DNA from: Deltaproteobacteria bacterium
GTDB lineage: Bacteria > Desulfobacterota_C > Deferrisomatia > Deferrisomatales > JACRMM01
DNA length: 14,972 nt
Assembly: GCA_016218905.1 (NCBI GenBank)
Contig: JACRCS010000287.1
Location: forward strand, 1-14,972
Direction of reading: 5' to 3'
Below the pieces are notes generated by a model. That model saw only the letters and a list, made by a program, of their open reading frames with translations. It searched no databases and had not been told where the DNA came from. Positions 5,940-13,040 of this stretch are shown here, piece by piece; within the stretch, counting starts at the first letter, position 1; every line of letters begins with the position of its first letter. The position numbers and the translations under genes are program-made.

Positions 5940-6518
5940 TCACGCCGGCTTCGGCTCCCCATGGATCTGCCGGAGCTGTCGCGTCCACTTCACGAGCGCC
6001 ACGAGGAGCGCCGCGATCAGCTCCTTGGACTTCTCGTCGATCAGGTTCCCCGAGGCGTCGAAGCGCTCCGAGGCCAGCGGGATCATCACCTCGGGCTGGT
6101 TCAGCACGATCATGTTGAGATAGACGCAGCACTGGCGCAGGTGGTACTGGGCCCTCGCCGAGCCGAGCATGCCGATCGAGGCCCCCATGATGGCGGCGGG
6201 CTTCGCGTTCCAGACGCTCTCTCCGTACGGGCGGGAGGCCCAGTCGATCGCGTTCTTCAGCACGCCGGGCATCGAGTAGTTGTACTCGGGCGTCACGAAG
6301 AGGATCGCGTCGGCGGCGATCACGCTCTTCTTCAGCTCCACGACCTTCGCGGGCGGGTTTCGCTCCTCGTCCTGATTGAATCCCGGTATGCCGTCGAGCT
6401 CGAAGATCTCGAGCATCGAGTCGTCCGGCCGGAGGGCCTTGGCCGCCCGGAGCGCGGCGCGATTGAACGAGCCCTTTCGGAGGCTGCCGGCAATACCGAG
6501 GATCTTGACCTTTTCCAT
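5940..6518 (-). CDS. NAD(P)H-dependent FMN reductase
   Basis: A 192-residue flavodoxin-fold protein of the NADPH-dependent FMN reductase family, which includes chromate and azo-dye reductases. The FMN phosphate loop is GSLRKGSFN (residues 11-19). The flavin-contacting segment is PEYNYSMPGVLKNAIDW (77 onward). MGASIGMLGSARAQYHLR is the third conserved loop. It should reduce FMN or quinone-like or metal substrates with NAD(P)H in the cytosol. The ATG at 6518 has GAGGAG nearby. The gene starts 26 bases after the patatin stop, so the two are probably cotranscribed. Its stop borders the 9-bp array. Confidence 0.9.
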   Translation of the reverse strand: MEKVKILGIAGSLRKGSFNRAALRAAKALRPDDSMLEIFELDGIPGFNQDEERNPPAKVVELKKSVIAADAILFVTPEYNYSMPGVLKNAIDWASRPYGESVWNAKPAAIMGASIGMLGSARAQYHLRQCCVYLNMIVLNQPEVMIPLASERFDASGNLIDEKSKELIAALLVALVKWTRQLRQIHGEPKPA

Positions 6519-6544
6519 GTTCAGCTCCTCTGCGGAATTGCGTC

Positions 6545-7690
6545 TCACCGGAACGCGAGATCGCGAGACTCCAGGTCGGCCGGGGACTCCACCGTGTGGA
6601 CGACCACGCCCGTACCCGGCCGAACGGGATCTTCCCAGGGCCGGCGCTCCCCCAGGAGCGACGCGTCGCGGAGGCCGAGCTTCCAGCGCTCCTCCAGCGC
6701 TGCCTGGGAGAAGTCGGCGTCTTTGAAGGCGAGCTCCCAATCTCTCGTGGGGTAGAGGAGCTCGACGATGTGCATCGTCGTCTCGCAGCCGAGGCTCGCC
6801 CACTCCCGCACTTCCGGGTTCTCCTTCACGTCCTCGGGCAGGAGGGCATAGAGGGACCGAATCGTCCGCCTCAGGTTCTCGATCCTCCGGTACGCGGCGA
6901 CATGCTCGCGGATCCGGGTGGCGTAGGTGATGTCCTTGCGCCGGGTCTCCACTTCCGAGATCGACCGCGGCTCCACTCCCGCCGGATTGAAGAGCGAGAG
7001 CATGAGGCAGAGCGTATTGACGCGCGGCACGTCCTCCAGCACGACGTCGAGGGGCGTGTTCGAGTAGATCCCGCCGTCCCAATAGAGCTCTCCGTCCACT
7101 CGGACCGCGGGGAGGCCCGGCGGCAGGGCGCCGCTCGCCAGGATGTGCTCGGGTCCGAGCCGGTCGGTCTTCGTATCGAAGTACCGCAGCTTCCCGGCGG
7201 CGACGTTCACGGCGCCCACCGTCAGCCGGATGGGGCCCTCGTTGAGGAGGTCGAAGTCTACGAGGCGCTCGAGGGTCGCCCGGAGCGGCGCGGTCTCGTA
7301 GAAGCTGGCCGTCTGACAGGATCGAACCGGGAAGAAGACGCTGGGATCGAACCAGCGGGGCGCGAAGAAGCCGGGCCGACCCAGGGTGATGGCCTTCCAG
7401 ATGCTCCACGCACTCAGGATCTGGCGCAGGGGACCCGACGGCCACGGCGACGTCCGCAGGCCGGCGTCCGAGACGAGCTTCCAGAACTCCTGCAACCTCG
7501 GCACCTGGTCCTCGGCCGTGTTCCCGGCAATGAGAGCGCCGTTTATGGCTCCGATGGAGGTCCCCGCGATCCAGTCCGGGGCGCAGCCGTGCCCGACGAG
7601 CCCCTCGTACACCCCCGCCTGGTAGGCGCCCAGAGCGCCCCCGCCCTGGAGCACGAGCGCGACGCGCCTCGGCTTCGAGTCGTTCGCCAT
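6545..7690 (-). CDS. Patatin-like phospholipase with DUF3734 C-terminal region
   Basis: A 381-residue patatin-family acyl hydrolase. The oxyanion-hole loop is QGGGALGAYQAG (residues 15-26). The nucleophile elbow is G43-T-S45-I-G47, and the catalytic aspartate is D205 in WDGGIYSNTPL, giving the complete Ser-Asp dyad. The C-terminal ~120 residues (RRKDITYATRIREHVAAYRRIENLRR to DFSQAALEERW) match the DUF3734 tail found on bacterial patatins. No signal peptide is present, so it is probably cytosolic or membrane-peripheral. ATG 7690 is chosen because GAAGG lies nine bases upstream; GTG 7699 is an in-frame alternative with no room for a ribosome site. It leads a run of five minus-strand genes. Confidence 0.9.
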   Translation of the reverse strand: MANDSKPRRVALVLQGGGALGAYQAGVYEGLVGHGCAPDWIAGTSIGAINGALIAGNTAEDQVPRLQEFWKLVSDAGLRTSPWPSGPLRQILSAWSIWKAITLGRPGFFAPRWFDPSVFFPVRSCQTASFYETAPLRATLERLVDFDLLNEGPIRLTVGAVNVAAGKLRYFDTKTDRLGPEHILASGALPPGLPAVRVDGELYWDGGIYSNTPLDVVLEDVPRVNTLCLMLSLFNPAGVEPRSISEVETRRKDITYATRIREHVAAYRRIENLRRTIRSLYALLPEDVKENPEVREWASLGCETTMHIVELLYPTRDWELAFKDADFSQAALEERWKLGLRDASLLGERRPWEDPVRPGTGVVVHTVESPADLESRDLAFR

Positions 7691-7811
7691 CCGGTTCACC
7701 TTCTCGTCCCTTGCGTAGGAAGGAGCCTTCCCTTCTCCGGTCCCCGGGAACTTCTACCCCTCTCGAGCGGGTTCGCAAGTGACGCGTCGGCCCAGCACCG
7801 GCTCTTTCGAT

Positions 7812-7839
7812 TTGACACCCTGCCCTCCCCCGTTAGTCT
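7812..7839 (+). promoter_or_regulatory. Possible promoter upstream of the membrane protein gene
   Basis: A perfect TTGACA (7812-7817) is followed after 16 bases by TAGTCT (7834-7839), a weak -10, about 70 bases before the ATG at 7912. It lies in the divergent gap between the patatin and the membrane protein. Confidence 0.35.
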
Positions 7840-7911
7840 TTCCCCCTCCCGTATCCGAACCCGGCTGCCGGACCTCCGGCAGCGCGTCGAAGGTCCTCCC
7901 GGAGAGAACCG

Positions 7912-8574
7912 ATGCCCTCAGCCTCGCCGAAACAGCCGCTCCCCGACCCAGAAGCCCTTCCCTCGCCGCTCTACCGCGTCCCCCGCGGCGCCTCCCTTCC
8001 GGCTGACGCGGCCGTGCCGCCGGGCGCGATGCGCTTCCCGAGGGGGGAACTCGCGGCCCTCCAACTGGCCGAAGAGAAACGCTATTTCCGGAGCCTCGTG
8101 GTGGGTGCCCTGCTCCTCGGCCTCGCCGCAGGACTATGCGCGTACCGGGCGTTCTCGCGGCTCTCCGGTGCCGGCGGCGCGGGGGATCCGGCGTGGTCCT
8201 ACGTCGTTCTCGCAGTGGCCTTCGCCGTACAAGCCGCCTCTTGGGCGATCGGCCTCAAGCACGTCCTCGCCCGGAGGAGCCCGGGAGGGTCCCGGGTGCT
8301 CGGCGCCGGCAGGGCGCCGTCGAAGGGGATGCTCCTCTTCCAAGACTCCGCCGCGCTGGCGGGCATGCTTGCCGGGTCGCTCGGCCTCTACCTCGGGGAG
8401 CGGTGGAGCGACGCCGCGCTGAGCGGGGCCGGGTGGGGCCTCTTCGGAGCGGTGTTCGCGGGCCTGGTGATCATCCTCGTCGCCGAGGGGAAGAAGACCC
8501 GGGCAGCCGGCCCCGCCGCAGCCGCTCCCGTCCTCCTGCGCTTCGGCGAAGGCCCGCGTTCCCGGAGGGTCTAA
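7912..8574 (+). CDS. Predicted four-helix membrane protein, unrecognised
   Basis: A 220-residue protein that I cannot assign to a family. Residues 1-55 are a Pro/Ala-rich soluble N-terminus. Four hydrophobic stretches follow at about 61-79, 95-115, 144-162 and 172-191. A short basic tail closes it. The second loop (LARRSPGGSRVLGAGRAPSKG) is positively charged and likely cytoplasmic. GGAGAGA lies just before the ATG. It is followed after 62 bases by a small charged-protein gene on the same strand, and a TTGACA-containing promoter candidate lies upstream. High GC3-type codon use supports real coding. Confidence 0.65.
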   Translation: MPSASPKQPLPDPEALPSPLYRVPRGASLPADAAVPPGAMRFPRGELAALQLAEEKRYFRSLVVGALLLGLAAGLCAYRAFSRLSGAGGAGDPAWSYVVLAVAFAVQAASWAIGLKHVLARRSPGGSRVLGAGRAPSKGMLLFQDSAALAGMLAGSLGLYLGERWSDAALSGAGWGLFGAVFAGLVIILVAEGKKTRAAGPAAAAPVLLRFGEGPRSRRV

Positions 8575-8636
8575 ACGCCGGTTTTCTCAAGTCTCCGGAG
8601 CCACGGTCCGAACCGAAGCGGGAAAGGAGGTGACTC

Positions 8637-8945
8637 GTGCCCGACGCCCTCCAGATCGGATTCGCCGCCCTGAACCGGAACCTCGACGAAGCGCGCCGCT
8701 GGGACCCCGAGTACCGCCTCCTGGCCGAGAGGATGGCCTCGGCGGCGGCCGTCAAGCACGTGGAACACCTCCACGAAGACGTGGAGCAATCGGCGGACGC
8801 GGCCCGGGCCCGGCTCGACAACCCGCCCGGAGGGGACGAGCGCAGCAGGCAGCGGAAGGGCCGCGACCATCCGGCGAGCCGGGAAGAACACTTCGACGCC
8901 ACCCCCGAGCAGGAGGAGGGCCACCTGCTGGACATCAAAGCGTAA
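8637..8945 (+). CDS. Small charged hypothetical protein
   Basis: A 102-residue protein starting at GTG 8637 behind an almost perfect Shine-Dalgarno (AAAGGAGGTGA, 8623-8633), the strongest in the window, which decides the start. The first ~60 residues look helical (FAALNRNLDEARRWDPEYRLLAERMASAAAVKHVEHLHEDVEQSADAARARL). The rest is a Glu/Asp/Arg/His-rich, probably disordered tail ending LLDIKA. There are no cysteines, membrane segments or signal peptide. I recognise no family. The strong ribosome site suggests an abundant small cytosolic protein. Its TAA stop supplies the first base of the following heptamer array. Confidence 0.65.
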   Translation: MPDALQIGFAALNRNLDEARRWDPEYRLLAERMASAAAVKHVEHLHEDVEQSADAARARLDNPPGGDERSRQRKGRDHPASREEHFDATPEQEEGHLLDIKA

Positions 8946-9014
8946 TTCCGGATTCCGGATTCCGGATTCCGAATTCCCAATTCCTAATTCCTAATTCCTA
9001 ATTCCTAATTCCTT
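8945..9014. repeat. 10-unit tandem heptamer array
   Basis: Ten contiguous 7-bp units run ATTCCGG x3, ATTCCGA, ATTCCCA, ATTCCTA x4, ATTCCTT. The first five bases are invariant and the last two drift in one direction along the array. The array starts at the final A of the upstream gene's TAA stop and ends 15 bases before the helicase ATG, so it fills almost the whole intergenic gap. Confidence 0.95.
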
Positions 9015-9029
9015 TGTTATCTTGCGCCG

Positions 9030-11375
9030 ATGCGCGCCGTCGACGAGGTCGTCCAGAGCATCCTTCGGAGCCGGAACCTGGGGCCGTGCGTGACTCACCA
9101 CCGGGTCGTCGAGGCCGTACCGGCGGCTTTCGCCCCGTACCCGGAGGCCGCGCATCCCGGGCTCGTCGCGGCCCTCAAGGGGCGGGGGATCGAGCGGCTC
9201 TACACGCACCAGGCCGAGGCGGCGGAGCTCGCGTTCTCCGGCCGGCCCTTCGTCGCCGTGACGCCGACGGCGTCCGGGAAGACTCTCTGCTACAACCTGC
9301 CGGTCCTCTCGGCCCTCCTTCGAGACCCCGAGGCGCGGGCCCTCTACGTCTTCCCGACGAAGGCGCTCGCCCAGGACCAGCTCGCGGAGCTCGGCGAGCT
9401 CTCGGCCCTCCTGCCCAAAGCGGTCAAGGCATACACCTACGACGGCGACACGCCCCAGGACATCCGCCGCAAGGTGCGCGACGAGGCGCAGGTCGTCCTC
9501 ACGAACCCCGACATGCTCCACCAAGGGATCCTGCCCCACCATCCCCGCTGGGCGCGCTTCTTCGGGGGGCTCCGGTTCGTCGTCATCGACGAGATGCACG
9601 TCTACCGAGGCATCTTCGGGTCCCACATGGCGAACGTGCTCCGCAGGCTCCGGCGCGTGGCCGCGTTTCACGGCAGCGAGCCCGTCTTCCTCCTCTCCTC
9701 GGCCACGCTGGCCAACCCGGCCGAGCTCGCCGAGCGCCTCACCGGGATCCCCGAGGTCCGGCAGGTCGCCGCCTCCGGCGCGCCCCGGGGCCGCAAGCAC
9801 CTCCTCTTCCTCAACCCTCCGGTGGTCGACTCCGGTCTGGGCGTCCGCGGCTCTCCCGTGGTCCTGGCGCGGAAGGTGAGCCGCCGGTTCCTGCGCGAGC
9901 GGATCCAGACGATCGCCTTCGTCCGGTCGAGGCTCCAGGTGGAGATCCTGGCGCGCTACCTCAAGGACGGGTTCGGGAAGTCGCCGGAGGCCCAGAGGCT
10001 CGTGCGGGGCTACCGGGGCGGCTACCTGCCGAACCTCCGGCGGGAGATCGAAGCGGGCCTTCGCGACGGCAGCATCCGCGGAGTGGTCTCCACCAACGCC
10101 CTGGAGCTCGGGATCGACATCGGCCAGCTCGAGGCGTCGGTGCTCGTCGGTTATCCCGGAAGCGTCGCCAGCACCTGGCAGCAGGCGGGTCGGGCCGGCC
10201 GGCGCCGGAGCACCTCGGCAGCCGTCCTCGTCGCCTCGAGCCTGCCGCTCGACCAGTATGTGGTCCAGCACCCCGAGGAGGTCCTCGACCGCTCGCCGGA
10301 GCTCGGGCTCATCGACCCCGAGAACCTCTCGATCCTCGTCTCCCACATCCGGTGCGCCGCCTTCGAGCTCCCCTTCGGCGAGGGGGAGTCCTTCGGAGCC
10401 GAGTCCCTGGAGGAGATCCTCGCCTACCTGGCGGAGAAGGGCGTCGTCCGGAAGGCGGGCGGCCGCTGGCACTGGATCGAGGACGCCTACCCCGCCGAGC
10501 ACGTGGCGCTGCGCACGGCCGAGCCCGAGAACTTCGAGGTGGTGGACGTGACGGAGGGGAGCCCCCGGATCATCGCCGAGGTGGATTGGGAGAGCGCCCC
10601 CACGACGATCCACGAGGGGGCGATCTACATGGTCGAAGGCCTCCCCCACCAGGTGGACCGGCTCGACTGGAAGGCCCGCAAGGCCTACGTGCGGAGGGTC
10701 CAGGCGGAGCACTACACCCAGGCCATCAGCCATTCGAAGGTGACGATCCTGGAGACGTTCGCCTCCGCGCCGGCAGGCATCCGCGAGGCGGAACCGGCGG
10801 CTGAGTGGGGAGAGGTGCACGTGGTGACCCACGTGCCCGGCTACAAGAAGATCAAATTCTACACACTGGAGAACGTGGGGTACGGCGAGATCGACCTGCC
10901 CGACCAGGAGATGCACACCACTGCGGCGTGGTGGAGCTTCGACGAGGCGTTCGCCCGCGAAATCGGCCTGCCCAACGCCTCGTTTCTGGAAGGGCTGGAC
11001 GGGATCTCCTACGCCCTCCAGCAGCTCGCGGCGCTTCGCTGCCTTTGCGATCCCGCCGACCTCGGCCGCGCCCTCGGCGACCGGGAGGGCCGCCAGGGCC
11101 TCGAGCGGGGCGGACTTCCCGTAGCGAACGGAGGGGACGGTTTCCGTCCGGTGGTCTACCTCTACGAGAAGTACGCGGGCGGGAGCGGCCTCGCCGAGGG
11201 GATCCACGGGCGCTCCGGCGAGCTCCTCGCCGACGCCCTCCTCCTCATCTCCTCCTGCGCCTGCGCCTCGGGCTGCCCCTCCTGCGTCGGGCCCGCGTCC
11301 CACGGAGACCCCGAGGCTCCCGCGGTGAAGGAGGCGGCGACGCGGATCCTCGCGGCGCTCGTCCGGGCCTCCTGA
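9030..11375 (+). CDS. mrfA: DUF1998 DEAD/DEAH helicase, MrfA (YprA)-like
   Basis: A 781-residue superfamily 2 helicase with a complete motif set: Q61 region YTHQAEA, Walker A TPTASGKT (78-85), FPTKALAQDQ, TNPDMLH, DEMH (187-190), SSATLANP (223-230), VSTNALELGIDIG (about 352-365), and QQAGRAGRR (about 383-391). The C-terminal DUF1998 region ends with four clustered cysteines (C743, C745, C749, C752; CACASGCPSC), the metal-binding signature of YprA/MrfA and Hrq1 relatives. Bacillus MrfA works with the exonuclease MrfB in repair of mitomycin C damage. The same pairing here, with a one-base TGATG overlap, makes that role likely. ATG 9030 follows the heptamer array directly and no strong Shine-Dalgarno is seen, so the start is less certain than the identity. 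Confidence 0.9.
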   Translation: MRAVDEVVQSILRSRNLGPCVTHHRVVEAVPAAFAPYPEAAHPGLVAALKGRGIERLYTHQAEAAELAFSGRPFVAVTPTASGKTLCYNLPVLSALLRDPEARALYVFPTKALAQDQLAELGELSALLPKAVKAYTYDGDTPQDIRRKVRDEAQVVLTNPDMLHQGILPHHPRWARFFGGLRFVVIDEMHVYRGIFGSHMANVLRRLRRVAAFHGSEPVFLLSSATLANPAELAERLTGIPEVRQVAASGAPRGRKHLLFLNPPVVDSGLGVRGSPVVLARKVSRRFLRERIQTIAFVRSRLQVEILARYLKDGFGKSPEAQRLVRGYRGGYLPNLRREIEAGLRDGSIRGVVSTNALELGIDIGQLEASVLVGYPGSVASTWQQAGRAGRRRSTSAAVLVASSLPLDQYVVQHPEEVLDRSPELGLIDPENLSILVSHIRCAAFELPFGEGESFGAESLEEILAYLAEKGVVRKAGGRWHWIEDAYPAEHVALRTAEPENFEVVDVTEGSPRIIAEVDWESAPTTIHEGAIYMVEGLPHQVDRLDWKARKAYVRRVQAEHYTQAISHSKVTILETFASAPAGIREAEPAAEWGEVHVVTHVPGYKKIKFYTLENVGYGEIDLPDQEMHTTAAWWSFDEAFAREIGLPNASFLEGLDGISYALQQLAALRCLCDPADLGRALGDREGRQGLERGGLPVANGGDGFRPVVYLYEKYAGGSGLAEGIHGRSGELLADALLLISSCACASGCPSCVGPASHGDPEAPAVKEAATRILAALVRAS

Positions 11376-12688
11376 TGGACCTGAGGGCGCGCCTACGGCG
11401 CCTCGAGCGGGCGGCGGAGCCGGCGGAGGGAGAGCCTTCCGGCGCGTCTCGGGACGGGCGCGTGGACGAGCTTCGCCGGCGGCTCGACCGGCTCCTCGGC
11501 CCGGGGAAGGTCGTCTCCGGCGACCGGGTCGAGCCTCCCCGCCGGCCGCCGCGCCCGGCGCCAGTGCCGCTCGCGGAGCTCGTCGGCGGCCGGCGGATCT
11601 CGACGCCCTCGGGGCTCGCCTTCGCGGCCGAGGCCCTCTACCCGCACGACACCTTCCACGGCCGCCTGCCCGTGGGCGAGCTCGGGACCCTGCCCGGAGC
11701 GGGCGCGCAGGCGCTCTTCCCGGAGGCCTTCGGCGGCGTCTCGCGGTCCGAGGAGATCGCCTTCGTCGACACGGAGACGACGGGCCTCGACGGCGGCGCC
11801 GGGACGGTCCCCTTCCTGGTGGGCGTGGCCCGCTGGACTGAGGGCGGGTTCCGGGTGGTTCAGCTCTTCCTCGAAGACCTGGACGGCGAGGCCCACCTGC
11901 TGGAGGCCTTCGCGGGGGAGCTCGCCGGGGTCCGGTGTCTCGTCACGTACAACGGCGGCCCGTTCGACCTCCCCATCCTGCAAAACCGGCACGTCCTCCA
12001 GCGCCTGCCCTCCCCGATGGCCGGGGCCGCCCACCTCGATCTGCTCCCTCCAGCCCGGACGCTCTGGCGCTTTCGCAACGCCGACTGCCGGCTGGCGACG
12101 CTGGAGGGGACCGTCCTCGAGTTCCAGCGGTCGGGCGACGTGCCCTCATGCGAGATCCCGGGGATCTACCGGCAGTACCTGGCAAACGGCCCGGACGAGG
12201 ACCTGGCCGCCGTCTTCGTCCACAACCGGTGGGACCTCCTGAGTCTGGCGGGGCTCCTCTGGGCCGCCGGCCGGGCCGCCGATGGGCATCCCGAGGGGAC
12301 CGGGCCGGGGGTAGGTCTGATCCACGCCCGAAAAGGACGCCGCAGGGAAGCGAGGTGCGCCCTGGAAGAGAGCCTCTCAGAGGACCTGCCCCGGGAGCTC
12401 CGCCTTCGGGCGCTAAGGGAAGTCTCCCTCGCCTGCAAGGAAGCGCGCGAGTGGGAGCGGGCACTGGAGGTCTGGGCCGAGATGAGGGCGCTGGCCCCCG
12501 GCGACTCCTTCCCGGTGGAGGAGGCGGCGAAGGCCCTGGAGCACCGCCTCAGGAACGACGCGGGCGCGTTGGCCCTCATCGAGGAAGCCCTGGCACGCGG
12601 CCCGTGGCCGGCCGTCGACCGTGGTGCCTTGGAGCGCAGGAGAGCGAGGCTGCGGAGGAAGCTGAGCGCCGCATCTTCCGCATCTTGA
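11375..12688 (+). CDS. mrfB: DEDD-family exonuclease, MrfB (YprB)-like, with C-terminal helical repeats
   Basis: A 437-residue partner of the helicase. Residues 1-125 are an Arg/Pro-rich N-terminal region including ISTPSGLAFAAEALYPHDTFHG. The RNase H-like exonuclease domain follows, with D132/E134 in FVDTETTGLD, D198 in TYNGGPFDLP, and H283/D287 in VHNRWDLLSL, a full DEDDh-style set. Residues from about 300 form TPR-like helices (EAREWERALEVWAEMRAL), plausibly a protein-binding arm. In B. subtilis MrfB is the nuclease of the MrfAB mitomycin-repair pair. The ATG shares one base with the helicase TGA, so translation is coupled. Confidence 0.87.
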   Translation: MDLRARLRRLERAAEPAEGEPSGASRDGRVDELRRRLDRLLGPGKVVSGDRVEPPRRPPRPAPVPLAELVGGRRISTPSGLAFAAEALYPHDTFHGRLPVGELGTLPGAGAQALFPEAFGGVSRSEEIAFVDTETTGLDGGAGTVPFLVGVARWTEGGFRVVQLFLEDLDGEAHLLEAFAGELAGVRCLVTYNGGPFDLPILQNRHVLQRLPSPMAGAAHLDLLPPARTLWRFRNADCRLATLEGTVLEFQRSGDVPSCEIPGIYRQYLANGPDEDLAAVFVHNRWDLLSLAGLLWAAGRAADGHPEGTGPGVGLIHARKGRRREARCALEESLSEDLPRELRLRALREVSLACKEAREWERALEVWAEMRALAPGDSFPVEEAAKALEHRLRNDAGALALIEEALARGPWPAVDRGALERRRARLRRKLSAASSAS

Positions 12689-12734
12689 GCCGCGTTGACC
12701 GCCTACGACGCCGAGAGTAGATTCGTTGCTTTGA

Positions 12735-13040
12735 CTGAGCCTTCGGTTCACGCGCTCCAAGGAGCACAACTGGATCGGCGTCATACCGGACTGGATCTGC
12801 GAAGTCCTATCCCCTGGTACCGCCAAGAAAGATCGCTTCATCAAAATGGGCATCTATCGCGGAAGTCCGGAGGTACAGCACGTATGGCTCGTTGACCCGC
12901 TCAACAAGACGTTGGAGGTAGTGGGGCGTCAGGAGGGCGGAGTCTGGGGAACGGTGAGTTTTTTTGCCGAGAACGACAAGGTCCGTGCCGAGCCTTTCCC
13001 GGAAGCGGAATTCGACCTGCCAGGCTTGTGGCTCGATTGA
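12735..13040 (+). pseudogene. Uma2 family (DUF820) endonuclease, 5'-truncated
   Basis: After a TGA at 12732-12734 the frame encodes 101 residues, LSLRFTRSKEHNWIGVIPDWICEVLSPGTAKKDRFIKM to EFDLPGLWLD. This is the catalytic C-terminal half of a Uma2-type PD-(D/E)XK protein (PDWICEVLSPGT, KxxxY and HVWLVDP segments). The N-terminal ~90 residues are missing and only 46 bases separate the fragment from the exonuclease stop. No good start codon or ribosome site precedes the conserved part; ATG 12846 would omit the first active-site motif. It is probably a remnant, consistent with the lineage-specific gain and loss typical of Uma2 genes. Its end overlaps the start of the next gene. Confidence 0.8.

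Noticed and set aside
5764..6132. The EVE frame stays open upstream through the 9-bp array, which would give a Gly-Arg-Ala repeat fused to EVE.
   Set aside because: No start codon with a ribosome site lies upstream in that frame, the extension overlaps the reductase coding region, and EVE proteins normally start at the MKxWLxKTEP residues.
6519..7778. A minus-strand open frame upstream of and in frame with the FMN reductase, which would make a 612-residue fusion.
   Set aside because: The upstream part is Arg/Gly/Ala-rich and overlaps the patatin gene in another frame. The reductase has its own ATG and ribosome site.
8991..11303. A 770-codon open frame on the minus strand opposite the helicase.
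   Set aside because: It is the antisense shadow of a gene with complete helicase motifs. Its Arg/Asp/Val/Gly/Leu-rich composition is typical of GC-rich antisense frames.
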